DNA of 17,446 nucleotides. Origin: Candidatus Aminicenantota bacterium (GTDB lineage: Bacteria > Acidobacteriota > Aminicenantia > Aminicenantales > Aminicenantaceae). The DNA is taken from contig JAUWVG010000006.1 of the NCBI GenBank assembly GCA_030617525.1, positions 1 through 17,446 of the forward strand, given 5' to 3'. The notes under the pieces are model-generated. The model worked only from the letters and a program-made list of their open reading frames with translations. It made no database searches and was not told the DNA's origin. Positions 7,086-13,776 of this stretch are shown here, one piece after another (position 1 is the stretch's first letter; the number at the start of each line of letters is the position of its first letter). Made by a program: the position numbers and the translations under genes.

Positions 7086-7412
7086 TTATTCATAAAAACT
7101 ACCGACACTATCTTTTATCTTCAATGATTTCGCCTCGATAGTTTGATTTTTAGCTCTAACTATGAACACCACTTTGTTTGTTGACCAGTTTAAATCAAAT
7201 GTCGGGCTGTCATTGCGAGAAATGAAATGACAAAGCAATCTCATTTGTAGAGATCGCTTCGCTGCGCCCGCGATGACAAGGTTAGATCACCACACTCTCT
7301 GCGATCGTTCGTTGCGAGGAGCAAAGGAGATTCCTTCGCTTTGCTCGGAACAGGCTTGGCAATCTCATGTGCCGATGCCTCGCATCTACGGCAACCTCAG
7401 CTCGTGAATAGT
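7084..7412 (+). mobile_element. MITE-like element, long copy (copy A)
   Basis: Begins at the stop codon of the RdhA-like gene with AATTATTCATAAAAACTACCGACAC and continues with the left module (to about 7207), an imperfect hairpin (7208-7278), and a ~100-bp stretch containing a second small inverted repeat (GAGCAAAGGA near 7319-7328 against TTTGCTC). It ends in a right module, CGATGCCTCGCATCT to CGTGAATA at 7373-7410. Order and orientation match copy B at 10064. It is longer than B in the 3' half, by roughly 35 bp. The first bases of the left terminal repeat (CCTG) have diverged. No transposase gene is present. This copy fills most of the 419-bp gap before the next gene. Confidence 0.75.
7208..7278. 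repeat. imperfect hairpin core of copy A
   Basis: TGTCATTGCGAG...AAGCAATCTC (7208-7242), a seven-base ATTTGTA loop, and GAGATCGCTTCG...GCGATGACA (7250-7278) form an imperfect inverted repeat with an asymmetric bulge. The same core occurs at 10191-10261 with only two base differences that I can count. From memory, TGTCATTGCGAG...GCAATCTC palindromes are widespread intergenic repeats in unrelated bacteria. Confidence 0.8.
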
Positions 7413-7443
7413 CATGAATTATTCATAAAAAATGACGACACCT
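7413..7443 (+). repeat. left-end fragment of a second MITE-like element
   Basis: Directly after the right end of copy A the sequence CATGAATTATTCATAAAA...GACGACACCT repeats the first ~30 bp of the element's left end. Similarity then stops. The remaining bases to 7504 hold only the leader of the next gene, with a weak TTTACG/GATAAG pair (7443-7470, 16-bp spacing) that I do not trust as a promoter. Confidence 0.7.
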
Positions 7444-7504
7444 TTACGAAAAACAGGAAGTTGTGATAAGTTTTAGGAAATCACTGAAATCTAAAGGAGG
7501 AACA

Positions 7505-8830
7505 ATGGAGACCAATCGAAGAAATTTTTTGAAAAGTGTTGGCGTTGGAGTTGGCAGTCTTAGTGTTTTTGGCCTTAAAGCCAAAACTGCCCAAGCGGAA
7601 CTCAAAAGAAAACTCGAGGATGTGAAACAGCTTTCTCCACTTGATATTGCTAAAGACGAAAATTTCTGGTTTTATGTCCAACAGGCATTTAATATTGATC
7701 GAAGTATCATCAATCTTAATAATGGTGGTGTCCACCCCTGTCCGACCATTGTCATGGATGCCGTCAAGCGTTATATGGATTTCTCAAATGGAGCTCCGGC
7801 TTATAATTCCTGGCGAGTCCTGCGTCCAAGAAAGGAGCTGATCCGCAAGAAATTGGCCGATACTTTTGGCTGCTCTCCTGAAGAAATTGCGATTACAAGG
7901 AATGTCACAGAATCCCTCCAGATTGCTCTTTTGGGTCTTCATCTCAATGCGGGCGATGAGGTGATCACCACAACTCATGACTATCCGTCCATGAAGAATG
8001 CCTTGTATCAGAGGCAGCTGCGGGAAGGCATCGTCGTTAAAACATTTCCATTCCATTATCCTCCGAAAAGTTTAACGGAATTGACAGATCTGTTTGAAAA
8101 AAATATCACACCTAAAACAAAAATGATCCTGATATGTCATGTGACGAACTTAACCGGTCAGGTCTTTCCTGTGAAAGAAATATGCCAGATGGCACGAAAG
8201 AAAAATATCGAAGTTGTGATAGATGGAGCACATGCTTTTGGCCATTTTCATTTCAAACAAAAAGACCTGGACTGTGATTTTTATGGAGCTAACCTGCACA
8301 AGTGGATGATGGCTCCGATTGGGACGGGATGTTTGTATGTGAAAAAAGAGAGGATCAAGGATATCTGGCCTCTTTTTCCAGCTGCGGATCCTTTGAGCGA
8401 TGATATCAGAAAGTTTGAACATGTTGGGACTCAACCGGAGGCTCTGAAATTAGCAGTTGGGGATGCCCTGACTTTCCATCACGGAATTGGGGCAAAAAGA
8501 AAGGAGGAGAGGCTTCGCTATCTCAGGAATTACTGGGCTCTTTCCATCGAAAAATTAAAGGGAGCAAAAATGCTCACTTCCTATGATCCAAAACAATCGT
8601 GTGGTATTGGGACCTTCACCATCGAAAAATTTGATATGGCAAAACTGAGCCAGGTCTTATGGCAAAAACACAATATCTACAATATCAATGTTAGTGTGCC
8701 TCCCATGGAAGAAGGTGGAGAGAGAATAGTCGGGATGAGGGTGTCACCCAGTATCTATACGACTCTGCGTGAATTGGATGTTTTTGTGGAAGCGGTCACT
8801 TTTTATGTCAACAATGGACTTCCTAATTAA
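7505..8830 (+). CDS. Tat-exported class V PLP enzyme, isopenicillin-N-epimerase-like
   Basis: A 441-residue fold type I PLP protein with a twin-arginine signal: NRRNFLK at residues 4-10, a weakly hydrophobic glycine-rich segment to about 24, and a likely AXA-type cleavage near TAQA (28-31). Catalytic-domain features: INLNNGGVHPCP at 69-80, TRNVTESLQIAL at 131-142, HDYPSM at 158-163, VVIDGAHAFGH with the PLP-binding Asp240, ANLHKWMMAPIGTG with Schiff-base Lys266, and MRVSPSIYTTLREL with Arg412 near the C-terminus. This is the CefD / cysteine-desulfurase-like branch of class V aminotransferases; reactions in it include epimerisation, beta-elimination and desulfuration, so I do not assign a substrate. 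Tat export would let the cofactor be loaded in the cytoplasm before translocation. ATG 7505 follows AAAGGAGG closely. Six bases separate it from the kynureninase gene. Confidence 0.85.
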   Translation: METNRRNFLKSVGVGVGSLSVFGLKAKTAQAELKRKLEDVKQLSPLDIAKDENFWFYVQQAFNIDRSIINLNNGGVHPCPTIVMDAVKRYMDFSNGAPAYNSWRVLRPRKELIRKKLADTFGCSPEEIAITRNVTESLQIALLGLHLNAGDEVITTTHDYPSMKNALYQRQLREGIVVKTFPFHYPPKSLTELTDLFEKNITPKTKMILICHVTNLTGQVFPVKEICQMARKKNIEVVIDGAHAFGHFHFKQKDLDCDFYGANLHKWMMAPIGTGCLYVKKERIKDIWPLFPAADPLSDDIRKFEHVGTQPEALKLAVGDALTFHHGIGAKRKEERLRYLRNYWALSIEKLKGAKMLTSYDPKQSCGIGTFTIEKFDMAKLSQVLWQKHNIYNINVSVPPMEEGGERIVGMRVSPSIYTTLRELDVFVEAVTFYVNNGLPN

Positions 8831-8836
8831 GATTAG

Positions 8837-10063
8837 ATGATTAACCTGAACAGCACTGAGGATTTCCAGTCTATTCGAGATTTGTTTCCTATTCTTAAAA
8901 AATGTGTTTATCTCAACAGTAATTCTCTTGGGGCTGTTCCCACTCAAGTTGCTGAAGATCTTTTGTCGTTTTACCAGGCTTGGGCCGAGAAGGGAGTGAG
9001 TGCCTGGCAAGATACGTGGTGGGAACTACCGCGTAAAATTGGGAACAAACTGTCTTCTCTTCTTGGGGCCGGGAACGATGAGATCACCATGATTCCCAGC
9101 GCGTCCATCGCGCACTGGGTGGTACTATCCACACAATTTGGTATAAAAAACGGAATTAGAAATAAGATCGTGATGACCGACCATGACTTCCCCTCTTCGT
9201 TGTATGCTGTATCTGAGGTTGCTCGTTTTATGGAGTGGGAGGTAGATCTTGTCTCCAGTCACGGTTTGCCCTATATCGATGTTGAAACTATTATCAACAA
9301 AATTGACGAGAAGACTCTCTTTGTTGCCACATCGCATGTGTATTTTAAATCCGGATACATCCAAGATATTTCTGCGATTTCAGACAGAGCCCATCGTGTG
9401 GGAGCGATTTTGTTAATTGATGGGTATCATGCTCCCGGTACAATCCCTGTCAATTTGACGGATTTGGGTGTGGACTTCTATATTGGAGGGTGTCTGAAAT
9501 GGTTGTGCGGAGGTCCGGGCAACGCGTTTCTTTTTGTCAGCAAAAACTTGAAATCCAATATTATGCCTCGATTGACAGGGTGGTTTGCCCACAATAATCC
9601 GTTTGATTTTTCTTCTGGTATGGAGTTTACCGAAGGATCATACAAGTTTATGTCCGGAACTCCTTCTGTCCCCAGCCTTTATACAGCTTCAGCAGGATTG
9701 GACATCATAGAACGTATAGGAATCTCACAGATACGTAAAAAATCACAGGAACAAACTCGTTTGATTATAAATAGAGCACGCGAGAGGGGATTTGTTCTCT
9801 ATTCACCCGACGACGATGGTTCCCGGGGAGGATCCGTTTCGCTTGCTGTTCCTCATGGATATCCGGTCAAACAGGCTTTAGGAGAGCGTGGCATCATTAT
9901 CGATTATCGGAAAGGTGTTGGCCAGGAACCTGATATTATTCGAGTGGGACCGCATTTTTACAACAGAGATGAAGAAATCGATGTATTTTTTGACACTCTC
10001 GATGAGATCTATTCATCTGGGGAATACAAAAACTTTCCGGAAGAAATTAAAACCGTCACCTAG
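8837..10063 (+). CDS. kynU: kynureninase (KynU family)
   Basis: Kynureninases hydrolyse L-kynurenine (or 3-hydroxykynurenine) to anthranilate (or 3-hydroxyanthranilate) plus alanine. The 408-residue protein shows the family pattern: VYLNSNSLGAVP at 24-35, WQDTWWELPRKIG at 57-69, LLGAGNDEIT, VMTDHDFPS, LIDGYHAPGTIPVNL with Asp195, DFYIGGCLKWLCGGPGNAF with Schiff-base Lys221, LTGW at 246-249, FMSGTPSVPSLY at 271-282, and IIDYR and IIRVGPHFYN near the C-terminus. There is no signal peptide, so it should be cytoplasmic, unlike its partner. ATG 8837 lacks a ribosome site; reinitiation after the upstream stop (8828-8830) is plausible. No tryptophan dioxygenase or formamidase gene is adjacent, so the substrate could differ. 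The TAG stop is followed at once by MITE copy B. Confidence 0.85.
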   Translation: MINLNSTEDFQSIRDLFPILKKCVYLNSNSLGAVPTQVAEDLLSFYQAWAEKGVSAWQDTWWELPRKIGNKLSSLLGAGNDEITMIPSASIAHWVVLSTQFGIKNGIRNKIVMTDHDFPSSLYAVSEVARFMEWEVDLVSSHGLPYIDVETIINKIDEKTLFVATSHVYFKSGYIQDISAISDRAHRVGAILLIDGYHAPGTIPVNLTDLGVDFYIGGCLKWLCGGPGNAFLFVSKNLKSNIMPRLTGWFAHNNPFDFSSGMEFTEGSYKFMSGTPSVPSLYTASAGLDIIERIGISQIRKKSQEQTRLIINRARERGFVLYSPDDDGSRGGSVSLAVPHGYPVKQALGERGIIIDYRKGVGQEPDIIRVGPHFYNRDEEIDVFFDTLDEIYSSGEYKNFPEEIKTVT

Positions 10064-10364
10064 CCTGAATTATTCATAAAAACTGCCGACACCTCATTAA
10101 ACTTCAATGATATCAACTTGATAGCAAAATATTGTGCAATATCCGTGAACATTACTTTGTTTGTTGGCCTTTTTTTATCAAATGTCGGACTGTCATTGCG
10201 AGAAATGAAATGACGAAGCAATCTCATTTGTAGAGATCGCTTCGCTGCGCTCGCGATGACAAGGTCAGGTCACCACACTCTCTGCGATCGTTCGTGACGA
10301 CAACCACAGCTTCATGGGCCGATGCCTCGCATCTGTAGCAACCTCGACTCGTGAATAATCCAGG
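10064..10364 (+). mobile_element. MITE-like element with terminal inverted repeats (copy B, best copy)
   Basis: The left end CCTGAATTATTCAT and the inverted right end (CCTGGATTATTCAC on the minus strand) match at 12 of 14 positions. The match extends outward to TAGCCTG on both sides, which would fit a TIR starting at G flanked by a duplicated TA. Internal order: left module (10064-10190), hairpin core (10191-10261), a CACCACACTCTCTGCGATCG block shared with copy A, and right module (10315-10364). No open frame of useful length and no transposase, so it would be non-autonomous. It starts directly after the kynureninase stop codon and takes up most of the 436-bp gap; the rest (10365-10499) holds a promoter candidate and leader. 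Confidence 0.78.
10191..10261. repeat. imperfect hairpin core of copy B
   Basis: Left arm 10191-10225 (TGTCATTGCGAG to AATCTC), loop ATTTGTA, right arm 10233-10261 (GAGATCGCTTCG to GATGACA). It is nearly identical to 7208-7278, including the unpaired AATGAAATGAC stretch. Confidence 0.8.
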
Positions 10365-10386
10365 CTAATCATCTTTCTCTCCCCCC

Positions 10387-10415
10387 TTGTTCTTCAGGCG
10401 CAGAAGAGGCATAAT
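10387..10415 (+). promoter_or_regulatory. possible sigma-70-type promoter for the GH63-like gene
   Basis: TTGTTC at 10387-10392 and CATAAT at 10410-10415 with 17-bp spacing, lying between MITE copy B and the GTG start at 10500. The -10 matches the consensus at five of six positions, the -35 at only three. It implies a leader of roughly 80 nt. Confidence 0.35.
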
Positions 10416-10499
10416 AGAAATATAGAAATTGGAGTCGATAAAGAGGAATCGGACTATTTATTAATTCTTGAGAAAGCGAGTTATAGAAGGTTCATTGAA

Positions 10500-12863
10500 G
10501 TGAAGAGATTAAAGATTGGTGTTTGTTTCATCTTAATTTTGTTCTCTTTACAATCTACAATTTTTTCTGAAATATTTTATGCTTGGAAAGACGTCTATAT
10601 CGGTGCATTGGATGGGAAATCATGGGTTGGCTTAGTCCTGGCCCCACAGCCGGATTGCGCTTTTTCTTTCCGGTTAAGAGTAAAAAAAGATGATTCCCTG
10701 GCGGATAGAGAAGATCTCTATTATCTGATTTCCGAAGTCGGCCCACATTCACCTGACGGTCAATATGCAAGACTAAAAGTTGATTTAGGGCTTCCTTTTA
10801 ATGAAAAAGATAATACTCCTATCCTGAGGAAACCTTCCCCCAAACAGGATACTATGGTGTTCGAATGGTCACGTCAGGATGAAAGGATTATTATCGGAAA
10901 AATTGTTGTTCCTGATAACATTGATTTGCACATGATCCATTATTTTCCCTGGGATACTCAAGGAGAATACAGTATTCTTGCGGACGACCAGGTTGGAGGT
11001 GAAAGCCGATCTGCTAAAAAATTCCATTATTTACTCTGGACGAACCATGCAGGCAACACCAATAGAGTGACGGGTGTTTCAGAGCTTATCATTCCTTTTG
11101 CTCTTAAGAAAGGCAATGCTCTCTATTTTGCAGCCGGTGTCGGAGAGGATATCGATATCCTGAATGACCATATCTACCGGTACAAAAATGCGAGATTGAT
11201 AGATACCATTCTTAAACAGGAAAAAAATCGATACGAAAAATCTCGCGTTAAGATTGATGGATTGTATCAGGGCGCGGCTAAATCGATCACGAATAATCTT
11301 TTTTGGTCGTTGTCTTATCTAGCCGGAAAACACCGGATTTATTCTCCTCCAAGTCGTAATTTATTGTTATCCAATCCTGAGGAAAATCAAGATCATTGGA
11401 CTGTCTTCGAATGGAATTCTTTCTTCAGTGCGTTAGAAGTTTCGATAGAAAGTTTCAAGCATGCCGGGGAAATTGTTACATCTGTTTTAGAGACGCAGTA
11501 TCCCAATGGAAATATTCCCAACTGGAGGAGCCGTTTTGGCGGAACTCCTGACCGGTCCCAACCTCCCATAGGTTCGTATGTTGTGCTGAAACTATTTCAA
11601 AAAAACGGGGATATTGAATTCCTTAAATATGCCTATCCTTTTTTAAAGCAGTGGCATTCTTTTTGGCTGGCAAAAAAAGAGAACGGTCAAGCTCGGAGAG
11701 ATGGGAATGGAGACGGATTGCTGGAGTGGGGATCGGACAGTGATTTGCTTTCAGGAAATGACAGCCAGGAGACGAGTGAGGCCGATGGTGAGTTGCGGGC
11801 AAAATTAGAATCAGGCCAGGCAGATCTTCCAAATTGGGATGGTGTTGAATATAGCACTAGAAGCAATACTTTGGTTGTGAATTGTCTTGATCTGAACTGT
11901 ATCTATACTCTGGATGCATGGTGTCTTTCCCAAATTGCCAACATTCTTGATTATCAGGAAGATCATGTAACTTTTCTCAGTGAATATGAATTTATGAAAC
12001 AGCTTGTGGATGAATATTTTTGGAATGAAAAAGAAGGATTCTATTTTGACAAGTATTGGAATGGAATGTTCTCCACACGTAAAGCCGCCTCCAATTTCTA
12101 CCCACTTCTGGCGCGGATTCCGGATGAAAGGAAAGCTATGCGCATGATCAGACATCTCCTTAATGACAGCGAATTCTGGGGAGATTATGTTATCCCAACA
12201 ATATCTCGTGACGATCCGGCTTTCAGGAGAAATCAGCAGAGTTGGCGGGGAACTATCTGTCCTCCTACGAATTATCTTGTCTATCAGGGTTTAAAAGCCT
12301 ACAGATTCGACACCGTCGCGTCTGAATTTGCTAAAAAAAGCGAGTCTATCTTCATGAGAAGCTGGGAAAATTTTCAACTTTCTCCAGAAAACTATGATTC
12401 GCGGACCGGAGAAGCTGCGGGGCGACGCTACATGAGTTGGGGACCTCTTTTTTCTCTCATTGCTGTTGAGGAATACTTGGATATCACTCCCTGGGATGGC
12501 TTCAGGTTTGGGATGATAGCTCCGGAACGGCGGGGAAGACTCTCGCGGATATCTATCCAAGGGAGGCATTATGATCTGGAAATATCTCGTAAGAAAATGA
12601 GTCTTCTCGAGGAAGGGAAGACAATTCTTGAAGCGAGTGGCGGGGCAGTTTTTCGTCATTTCATCTATTCAGAAAATGAAATTTCTTTTGATTTTAAATC
12701 CCTGAAAACAAGAAAGATTAAAATTCGTTTTCTAGCTAAAGGCAAATACCAGCTTCTTGTAGATGGTTTGGATAAAGGCACAATTGCCGGGAAGCAGATC
12801 ACTCTCAAGATTCCTGCTGGGGAACATTCTGTTCTTATTCTCCTGCTCGAAAAAGATATTTAA
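10500..12863 (+). CDS. secreted GH63/MGH1-like (alpha/alpha)6 glycoside hydrolase
   Basis: A 787-residue exported protein: signal peptide at about 1-23 (MKRLKIG then a hydrophobic run ending STIFSE), a beta-rich N-terminal region to ~250, an (alpha/alpha)6 catalytic region ~255-670, and a short beta-rich tail. Family marks are WTVFEWNSFFSALEV at 300-314, YPNGNIPNW at 334-342, a DGNGDGLLEWG loop at 401-411 that looks calcium-binding, LESGQADLPNWDG at 436-448, WRGTICPPTNYLVYQGLK at 582-599, and SPENYDSRTG with the likely catalytic-base Glu630. Members act on alpha-glucosides, mannosylglycerate or related sugars; the substrate is not readable. The position normally holding the general-acid Asp (ESGxD) is Ala441, with Asp442 next to it. 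GTG start is preceded by GAAGG at nine bases. Its stop is two bases from that of ubiE, which converges. Confidence 0.75.
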   Translation: MKRLKIGVCFILILFSLQSTIFSEIFYAWKDVYIGALDGKSWVGLVLAPQPDCAFSFRLRVKKDDSLADREDLYYLISEVGPHSPDGQYARLKVDLGLPFNEKDNTPILRKPSPKQDTMVFEWSRQDERIIIGKIVVPDNIDLHMIHYFPWDTQGEYSILADDQVGGESRSAKKFHYLLWTNHAGNTNRVTGVSELIIPFALKKGNALYFAAGVGEDIDILNDHIYRYKNARLIDTILKQEKNRYEKSRVKIDGLYQGAAKSITNNLFWSLSYLAGKHRIYSPPSRNLLLSNPEENQDHWTVFEWNSFFSALEVSIESFKHAGEIVTSVLETQYPNGNIPNWRSRFGGTPDRSQPPIGSYVVLKLFQKNGDIEFLKYAYPFLKQWHSFWLAKKENGQARRDGNGDGLLEWGSDSDLLSGNDSQETSEADGELRAKLESGQADLPNWDGVEYSTRSNTLVVNCLDLNCIYTLDAWCLSQIANILDYQEDHVTFLSEYEFMKQLVDEYFWNEKEGFYFDKYWNGMFSTRKAASNFYPLLARIPDERKAMRMIRHLLNDSEFWGDYVIPTISRDDPAFRRNQQSWRGTICPPTNYLVYQGLKAYRFDTVASEFAKKSESIFMRSWENFQLSPENYDSRTGEAAGRRYMSWGPLFSLIAVEEYLDITPWDGFRFGMIAPERRGRLSRISIQGRHYDLEISRKKMSLLEEGKTILEASGGAVFRHFIYSENEISFDFKSLKTRKIKIRFLAKGKYQLLVDGLDKGTIAGKQITLKIPAGEHSVLILLLEKDI

Positions 12864-12865
12864 CC

Positions 12866-13558
12866 TTATTTCACCGCTTCATGAATGGCCGCTATCCCAC
12901 CAAATTTGTTTATGTAATCCACCTGGGAAAATCCGACAGATTTCAGGATGAATGAAAGCTCATCTGCGCTGTAAAATCGCGGTATGGTATGGGCAAGGTA
13001 GCGGTAACCGGAAGAAGAACCTGAAATTAATGAGCCGACAGGTCGAACAAAGGTCTTGATGTAGAAATGGAAAACTTTTTTGAGGGCGATAGATGACGGT
13101 TGACTTGTTTCAACGTTGATAAAAGTGCCTCCTGGTTTGAGCACGCGATAGAATTCTTCAAGAAAAGCAAAAAGGATGTCTTTTCGTGTATTCAAGTTCC
13201 GGATAGCGAAAGAGATCGTGATCAAATCAAAAGTGCTGTCTTTGTAAGGAAGCTTATTGGCTTCGGCTAATATGAAGGATGTGTATGAATCGTATTTTCT
13301 CTGTCTAGCTTTGTCTAACATGGGAAAACTGAAATCAACCAAATAGATTTCTGCATTTTCAGCAGCAGCCTTTGAAAGAGACAAAGCCATCTCTCCTGTT
13401 CCGCAGCACACATCTAAAATCTTATGCCCTGTCTTTTTCGCCGCTATCTGTGCACCCAATTTCCTCCATCGGATGTCAAAACCAAACGTTAAGACATGAT
13501 TGACCAATTCATAGGTATCCGCCACCTCTGAATATATTAATTGAACTCCTTTTCTCAT
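12866..13558 (-). CDS. ubiE: UbiE/MenG-type SAM-dependent C-methyltransferase
   Basis: Methylates demethylmenaquinone (or a ubiquinone precursor) in quinone synthesis. The 230-residue protein shows YSEVADTYELVNHVLTFG at 9-26, FDIRWRK at 27-33, the SAM-binding ILDVCCGTGEMAL at 47-59, SFAIRNLNTRKD at 116-127, the post-motif RVLKPGG at 138-144, and the family's C-terminal FGGIAAIHEAVK ending. Menaquinone is the likelier quinone if the organism is anaerobic, an inference. ATG 13558 is chosen because the family N-terminus begins just there and GAGG lies nine bases upstream; an in-frame TTG at 13612 would add 18 residues encoded by a repeat remnant and would overlap a TATAAT box. The Shine-Dalgarno and ATG themselves align with the right end of the MITE-like element. 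Two bases separate its stop from that of the GH63-like gene. Confidence 0.9.
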   Translation of the reverse strand: MRKGVQLIYSEVADTYELVNHVLTFGFDIRWRKLGAQIAAKKTGHKILDVCCGTGEMALSLSKAAAENAEIYLVDFSFPMLDKARQRKYDSYTSFILAEANKLPYKDSTFDLITISFAIRNLNTRKDILFAFLEEFYRVLKPGGTFINVETSQPSSIALKKVFHFYIKTFVRPVGSLISGSSSGYRYLAHTIPRFYSADELSFILKSVGFSQVDYINKFGGIAAIHEAVK

Positions 13559-13591
13559 CTGCAGTAACCTCGGCCCGTGAATAATCCAGGC
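13554..13591 (+). repeat. MITE-like element, right-end remnant (copy D)
   Basis: CTCATCTGCAGTAACCTCGG followed by CCCGTGAATAATCCAGGC aligns base for base with the right ends of copies B (10328-10365) and A (7380-7410 plus decayed end). It includes the terminal repeat GTGAATAATCCAGG. Only the outermost ~38 bp is left, ending inside the start of ubiE. Confidence 0.75.
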
Positions 13592-13611
13592 AAGAAAATC
13601 TGAAAAAACCA

Positions 13612-13617
13612 ATTATA
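13612..13617 (-). promoter_or_regulatory. possible -10 box for ubiE
   Basis: A perfect TATAAT on the minus strand about 54 bp before ATG 13558. The matching -35 position (13635-13640, TTTATT at 17-bp spacing) is weak. The implied leader of about 47 nt would consist mostly of the MITE right-end remnant. Confidence 0.35.
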
Positions 13618-13644
13618 GAGAATTGTTTTTATTAAATAAAGTAC

Positions 13645-13678
13645 TTGAATCCTTGAACCCTAGAATCCTCGAATCCTT
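13645..13678 (+). repeat. four-unit 8-bp periodic repeat, copy 3
   Basis: Units TTGAATCC, TTGAACCC, TAGAATCC and TCGAATCC, then TT, in perfect 8-bp register. Same strand and unit order as the copies at 1698 and 1757. It lies between the divergent ubiE and amidohydrolase operon starts. Confidence 0.8.
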
Positions 13679-13686
13679 ATCTTCTA

Positions 13687-13716
13687 TTTACTTTTTTTCC
13701 TCGATTTTGATAAAAT
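13687..13716 (+). promoter_or_regulatory. possible promoter of the amidohydrolase operon
   Basis: TTTACT at 13687-13692 and TAAAAT at 13711-13716, 18-bp spacing, about 60 bp before ATG 13777. Four of six and five of six consensus matches respectively. The only reasonable pair I see upstream of the operon. Confidence 0.35.
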
Positions 13717-13776
13717 CCAAATTTCTCTTAGAGGGATGGAAATTTCATGTAAATATTTCGGAAATAAAGGAGGAAC

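Noticed and set aside
7443..7470. TTTACG/GATAAG promoter for the Tat-exported PLP gene
   Set aside because: Only four of six matches in each hexamer; not better than chance in an AT-rich leader.
12291..12659. 122-codon open frame on the minus strand
   Set aside because: Fully inside the GH63-like gene; composition is that of an antisense shadow.
13559..13612. Longer ubiE from TTG 13612
   Set aside because: The extra 18 residues are translated repeat sequence, the TTG overlaps a TATAAT box and no ribosome site precedes it.
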